Below, piece by piece: positions 38,745-41,888 of a stretch of 41,888 nucleotides of DNA. Position 1 is the first letter of the stretch. Every line of letters starts with the position of its first letter. The notes beneath the pieces were generated by a model that saw only the letters and a program-made list of their open reading frames with translations, had not been told where the DNA came from and did not search any database. Position numbers and translations under genes: made by a program. Source of the DNA: a virus; the IMG/VR virus record IMGVR_UViG_3300045240_000066, positions 1 to 41,888 of that record; one strand, given 5' to 3'.

Positions 38745-39458
38745 ATGTCGCTGTTGAGCGTGGTGCAGGACGTCTGCGAGGTGGTCGGCGTCGAGCGCCT
38801 CCCCACCATATTCGGCGACGTGGTCAATCAGCGCACGCAGCAGGAGATGCTGGCGCTCGCTAATGAAATGGCGCAGCGCATCGCCTACGACAGCCGCGAC
38901 TGGGTCGAGCTGATCACGACCACCACATTGCATGGCGACGGCGTCACTCCGAGCTTCCCGCTGCCGGCTGATTATCAGCGCCTGCTGGTCGACGGCAATG
39001 TGTGGAGCTCATACTCGGCGTTGATCCCGCTGCGCTTCATTGGCAGCTACGACGAGTGGCTGCGCCGCGCCGCCAACAACTACTGGGACAATCGCGGGCA
39101 GTACATTCTGATCGGCGGCAACATCATGATCCAGCCGCCGCTCGCGGCCGGCGCCACGGCTACCTTCGCCTATGTCCGCAAGCCTATCATCAATCTGGCG
39201 GGCGGCGGCGTCGGCGTGACGTTCACGTCGGATGCGGATACGTTCATATTAGATGAGCGCACGCTCAAGCTCGGCATGATCTGGCAGTGGAAGGCGAATA
39301 AGGGTTCACCATACGCCGAGGACATGGGCACGTTCTCGGATGCGCTGGCAATGAAGATGGGATCGAACCAGCCGGCGCCGGTGCTGATCAATAGCTACCC
39401 GATGTCGACCAGCATCAACGCTAGCATCGCCTATCCCTGGCCGCTGCCCAGCCCATGA
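38745..39458 (+). CDS. Head-tail adaptor / tail tubular protein A-like
   Basis: The 237-residue protein (MSLLSVVQDVCEVVGVERLP, NEMAQRIAYDSRDWVELITT, FPLPADYQRLLVDGNVWSSY) has the helical start and beta-rich C-terminus of podovirus head-to-tail adaptors (T7 gp11-like, P22 gp4-like). These sit below the portal and receive the nozzle. The following gene is a nozzle-like protein, as in this group of phages. The ATG at 38745 follows gtgaggttaa. Its stop overlaps the next ATG. Confidence 0.88.
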   Translation: MSLLSVVQDVCEVVGVERLPTIFGDVVNQRTQQEMLALANEMAQRIAYDSRDWVELITTTTLHGDGVTPSFPLPADYQRLLVDGNVWSSYSALIPLRFIGSYDEWLRRAANNYWDNRGQYILIGGNIMIQPPLAAGATATFAYVRKPIINLAGGGVGVTFTSDADTFILDERTLKLGMIWQWKANKGSPYAEDMGTFSDALAMKMGSNQPAPVLINSYPMSTSINASIAYPWPLPSP

Positions 39459-41158
39459 GCACATACGCAGCATTCCGCCGCCAGTCAGTCCCGCAGCAAT
39501 ACGCCCAGAACCTGCAGACGGTGACGCTGCCGGCGCCGACGCGCGGCATCATCCAGAGCGAGAACGACGCCTACATGCAGCCGGGCGGCGCGGTCGTGCA
39601 GGACAATTGGGTGAGCACGCTGCGCGGCGTGAAGCTGCGCGGCGGCACCGTCCTGTACTGCGATCTTCATGCCGGCGGCGGCGAAGGCTGGGACACCGGC
39701 AAGTGGGACATCGCGCAGTGGGATGTCGATCCAGTGGCGCCGGTGGCGGTGGTGCGCGAGCCGGTCGTGAGCATGTTCAGCTACGTCAATGGCGACAACA
39801 TGCATCGCATGTTCGCCGGCCAGCGCACCAAATTGTTCGACGTGACGCTGCCGCTTGCTGTTCCAGTTAAGTCGGGACAAACCAGCGGCAACTACGCCGC
39901 CACGCAATTGGCCAATCTGTCGGGCGAGCATCTGATCGTGGTCAACGATGCCGGCGACCCGGTCTTACACTTCGACGGCGCCATCTGGGAAACCTTCGAC
40001 GCCGACCAGCTCACCGCGCCGGCCGGGAGCGGCCCCGAGCACGGCCGCGGCCTGACCTACGTCTGGGCGTATCGCGGGCGGCTGTTCTTCATCGAAGGCG
40101 GCACCATGAATGCCTGGTTTCTTAACGTCGACGAGTACCAAGGCGCGCTGCAGATGATCCCGCTCGGCGGTTCTGCAGCGAAGGGCGGCGCGCTGCTGTT
40201 CGGCGCGACTTGGAGCGTCGACACCGGCGACGGTGTCGACGACAAGTGCGTATTTTGCACCACGCAAGGCGAATTGATCATCTTCTCCGGCGGCAATCCA
40301 GGCGACCCCGCCGACTGGGCGCAGCAGGGCCGTTACGCGATCGGCCGGCCGATGGGCATGAACGGTCACATGTTGATCGGCGGCGACCTGCTGATCATGA
40401 CGGTCGACGGCATCGTGCCGACCTCGCAGGCGATCGCCAAGGACAGCGGCACGCTCGATCTCGCGATGGTCACCAATACCATCCGGCCGATGTGGCGCAG
40501 TGAAGTTTCGCTCAAGAGCGACCTGCCCTGGACCATGATCCGGTGGGACAGCTTCGGCGGCATCTTCGTGACGTGGCCGGGCGGGCTCCCAGGCGCGCAG
40601 TACTGCGCGGTGATGAACAACGCCACCACGGCGTGGAGCCGCCTCCCGGGCTACGACGCCCGCGCCTTCGCGCTGATGTACGATGATCTGTACTATGGCA
40701 GCAGTGACGGTCGCATCATCCAGTGCGAGCGCGGCGGGACCGATCTTGGCGCGCCTTACGTGGCGACGCTGGTCGGCGGCTGGGAGATGTTCCAGGCGCC
40801 ATCATCCGAAACGGTCTGGCATCAGGCGAGGGCAGTGTTCGCAGCGCGCTCCGGCCAGCCGTTCGTGCCGCAGCTCAATGCGACGGTCGACTACCTCGTG
40901 ACGATACCCCCGCCGCCCCCGGCCGGGCCCGATCCAGGCGTACAGGACGTTTGGGACCAGGGCCTCTGGGATGTGGCGCGCTGGGACCAGCCGGCCGCGG
41001 CACGGCCGCCAATTCGCAATACGATGTGGGTGAGTATCGGCAAGACCGGCTTTGCCCACGCGCCCGTGGTGCAGGTTACAGTGGCGCAGCAGGCGCCGCC
41101 GGATGTGGAGCTGCTCGCGCTCTCAGCGACCTACGAGCGGGCCGGCGTCAACGTATGA
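39455..41158 (+). CDS. Tail nozzle / tail tubular protein B-like
   Basis: The 567-residue protein begins LQTVTLPAPTRGIIQSENDA and has repeated beta strands with FSYVNGDNMHRMFAGQRTKL, HLIVVNDAGDPVLHFDG, LTYVWAYRGRLFFIEG, CVFCTTQGELIIFSGGNPGD and IGRPMGMNGHMLIGGDLLIM, a beta-propeller pattern of podovirus nozzle proteins (T7 gp12/P22 gp10-like). It carries two WD motifs, GWDTGKWDIAQWDVD (about 78-92) and VWDQGLWDVARWDQP near residue 505, like that in the 29134 gene. It completes the tail tube and likely anchors fibres. Confidence 0.88.
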   Translation: MSTYAAFRRQSVPQQYAQNLQTVTLPAPTRGIIQSENDAYMQPGGAVVQDNWVSTLRGVKLRGGTVLYCDLHAGGGEGWDTGKWDIAQWDVDPVAPVAVVREPVVSMFSYVNGDNMHRMFAGQRTKLFDVTLPLAVPVKSGQTSGNYAATQLANLSGEHLIVVNDAGDPVLHFDGAIWETFDADQLTAPAGSGPEHGRGLTYVWAYRGRLFFIEGGTMNAWFLNVDEYQGALQMIPLGGSAAKGGALLFGATWSVDTGDGVDDKCVFCTTQGELIIFSGGNPGDPADWAQQGRYAIGRPMGMNGHMLIGGDLLIMTVDGIVPTSQAIAKDSGTLDLAMVTNTIRPMWRSEVSLKSDLPWTMIRWDSFGGIFVTWPGGLPGAQYCAVMNNATTAWSRLPGYDARAFALMYDDLYYGSSDGRIIQCERGGTDLGAPYVATLVGGWEMFQAPSSETVWHQARAVFAARSGQPFVPQLNATVDYLVTIPPPPPAGPDPGVQDVWDQGLWDVARWDQPAAARPPIRNTMWVSIGKTGFAHAPVVQVTVAQQAPPDVELLALSATYERAGVNV

Positions 41159-41166
41159 GGTAGGCC

Positions 41167-41888
41167 ATGTCTGACACGTATGCCTCGACCAGCGGGCGCG
41201 ACGGCATCAGTCGCTTCATGTACGACCGCTGCCGCAGCAATCCCACCCTGCCGGAATGCGGCGAGATGGGGTTCGGCGGCCCCGGCGATAGTACCGGCCC
41301 GGCCCCTGGCGGGCCGCCGGCAGACGGCGGCCTGTTCTCGAGCATCGAGATCGGGCCACTCAACGACCCTGGCTACACGCCCCCCGAGGAGGGGCCGTTC
41401 CACAACATGACCACGCCGCCGCCGCCCGCACCCCCTAACGTGCCGCCGGCCTTCGCGCCGCAGCCACCGCAGGGCCGCGGCTTCCCGGCGCAGCCGCCGC
41501 CTCCTGGGCTCCCGGCGCAGCCGCCGCCTCCCGGCTTCCCGGCGGCAGTGCCGTTCACACCGGGAATGGTCCCTTCGTTCGGGCGCGACCCCAATGCGCC
41601 GCCGGCCGTGCCGTTCGGGCAACGCGGCGTGCCGCTGCCGCCGGTTGACCCGCGCAGCCAAGTGCCGGTCGCGCCGGAACAGCCGTCGCTGATCGACCAA
41701 GAGTTCAATGCGCTGCTGTTCGGAAACCGCGGGACGTTAAACGTACCGCCCAGCTTCATCCCGTTTGGGGCCGCGCGCGGCTTCACGCAGGGCCGCGGCG
41801 ACCTCGTGCAGCCGGCCTTCACCGAGCAGACGAACCAGGGCAAGGGTGACTTCGGCGGTGAGGCGGGGCAGGGTGCCGAGGGTAAGGG
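41167..41888 (+). CDS. Pro-rich low-complexity protein, N-terminal part (continues at base 2)
   Basis: The ATG at 41167 (gaggtaggcc just upstream) opens a frame that runs to the window end and continues in frame at base 2, ending at 850. The N-terminal 60 residues (MSDTYASTSGRDGISRFMYD, CRSNPTLPECGEMGFGGPGD) look globular, with two Cys and several Gly. Residues 75-160 are Pro-rich with repeated QPPPPG(L/F)PA units. A short conserved-looking block (SLIDQEFNALLFGNRG, about 175-190) precedes the Gly/Asp-rich C-terminal half. It is likely a tail or surface protein and may be a substrate of the adjacent 2OG oxygenase. Confidence 0.85.
   Translation, partial: MSDTYASTSGRDGISRFMYDRCRSNPTLPECGEMGFGGPGDSTGPAPGGPPADGGLFSSIEIGPLNDPGYTPPEEGPFHNMTTPPPPAPPNVPPAFAPQPPQGRGFPAQPPPPGLPAQPPPPGFPAAVPFTPGMVPSFGRDPNAPPAVPFGQRGVPLPPVDPRSQVPVAPEQPSLIDQEFNALLFGNRGTLNVPPSFIPFGAARGFTQGRGDLVQPAFTEQTNQGKGDFGGEAGQGAEGK
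41667..41888. repeat. Terminal redundancy, right copy
   Basis: These 222 bases repeat the first 222 of the window with one difference (C at 41761 against T at 95). The right copy gives Pro where the left gives Ser in the protein spanning the contig ends. Confidence 0.97.

Noticed and set aside
1-41888. Integrase, transposase, tRNA and host genes
   Set aside because: No supported gene shows integrase or transposase motifs, no tRNA cloverleaf was noticed, and no clear bacterial housekeeping gene is present; the window looks entirely phage.

Overview
The window is a complete or nearly complete genome of a tailed bacteriophage with a podovirus-type virion. The first 222 bases recur as the last 222 (1-222 = 41667-41888) with one mismatch, so the contig closes into a circle of about 41,666 bp, cut inside one gene. 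High GC content and the small-protein families present (carph-isopro-type HTH, DUF3309, DUF6011, zinc-ribbon orphans) suggest an alphaproteobacterial host, probably Rhizobiales (Bradyrhizobium-like). That host call is inference. I see no integrase, tRNA, rRNA, insertion sequence or CRISPR array.

Layout. The late region is one rightward gene train, from about 24.3 kb through the window end and round to 9.7 kb. It holds a small terminase-adjacent gene, the large terminase (24802), portal (26173), small virion proteins, two IPT/TIG-type proteins, a protein with tandem F5/8 type C lectin domains (32149), a coiled-coil protein, the scaffold-like protein (35564), major capsid protein (36875), head-tail adaptor (38745) and tail nozzle (39455). 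Next comes a Pro/Gly/Asp-rich protein that spans the contig ends, then a 2OG-Fe(II) oxygenase, a DUF6817 protein and a GNAT-like protein. The train finishes with a Pro-rich protein, an S74-chaperone protein, two large probable ejection or internal proteins, a tail fibre (7509) and a lysis-like set of two small membrane proteins plus an apparently inactivated amidase.

The replication region lies in two divergent blocks. Leftward (16453 to 9875) are a DUF2800 Cas4/RecB-type nuclease, a probable DNA-binding protein, a family A DNA polymerase, an acidic small protein and an SNF2-type helicase. Rightward (16504 to 20400) are a VRR-NUC nuclease, a primase-polymerase/helicase fusion and two small genes. 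Between the primase and those small genes is a very AT-rich island, the best candidate for an origin. A leftward cluster of eight small accessory genes (22434 to 20390), a rightward pair including an HTH protein (22612-23240) and a leftward amidase endolysin (24248-23241) complete the map. Most neighbouring genes overlap by ATGA or TGATG, which indicates translational coupling.

Most notable points: a prolyl-4-hydroxylase-like oxygenase flanked by two Pro-rich probable virion proteins and followed by DUF6817 and GNAT genes, a possible virion-protein modification cassette; a degenerate paralogue of the phage's own endolysin sitting where the lysin would normally be; duplicated 'ghost' translation starts upstream of the primase and of a virion-region gene; and a TTCACATAATGTGAA-type palindrome in intergenic regions that may mark a phage regulon.
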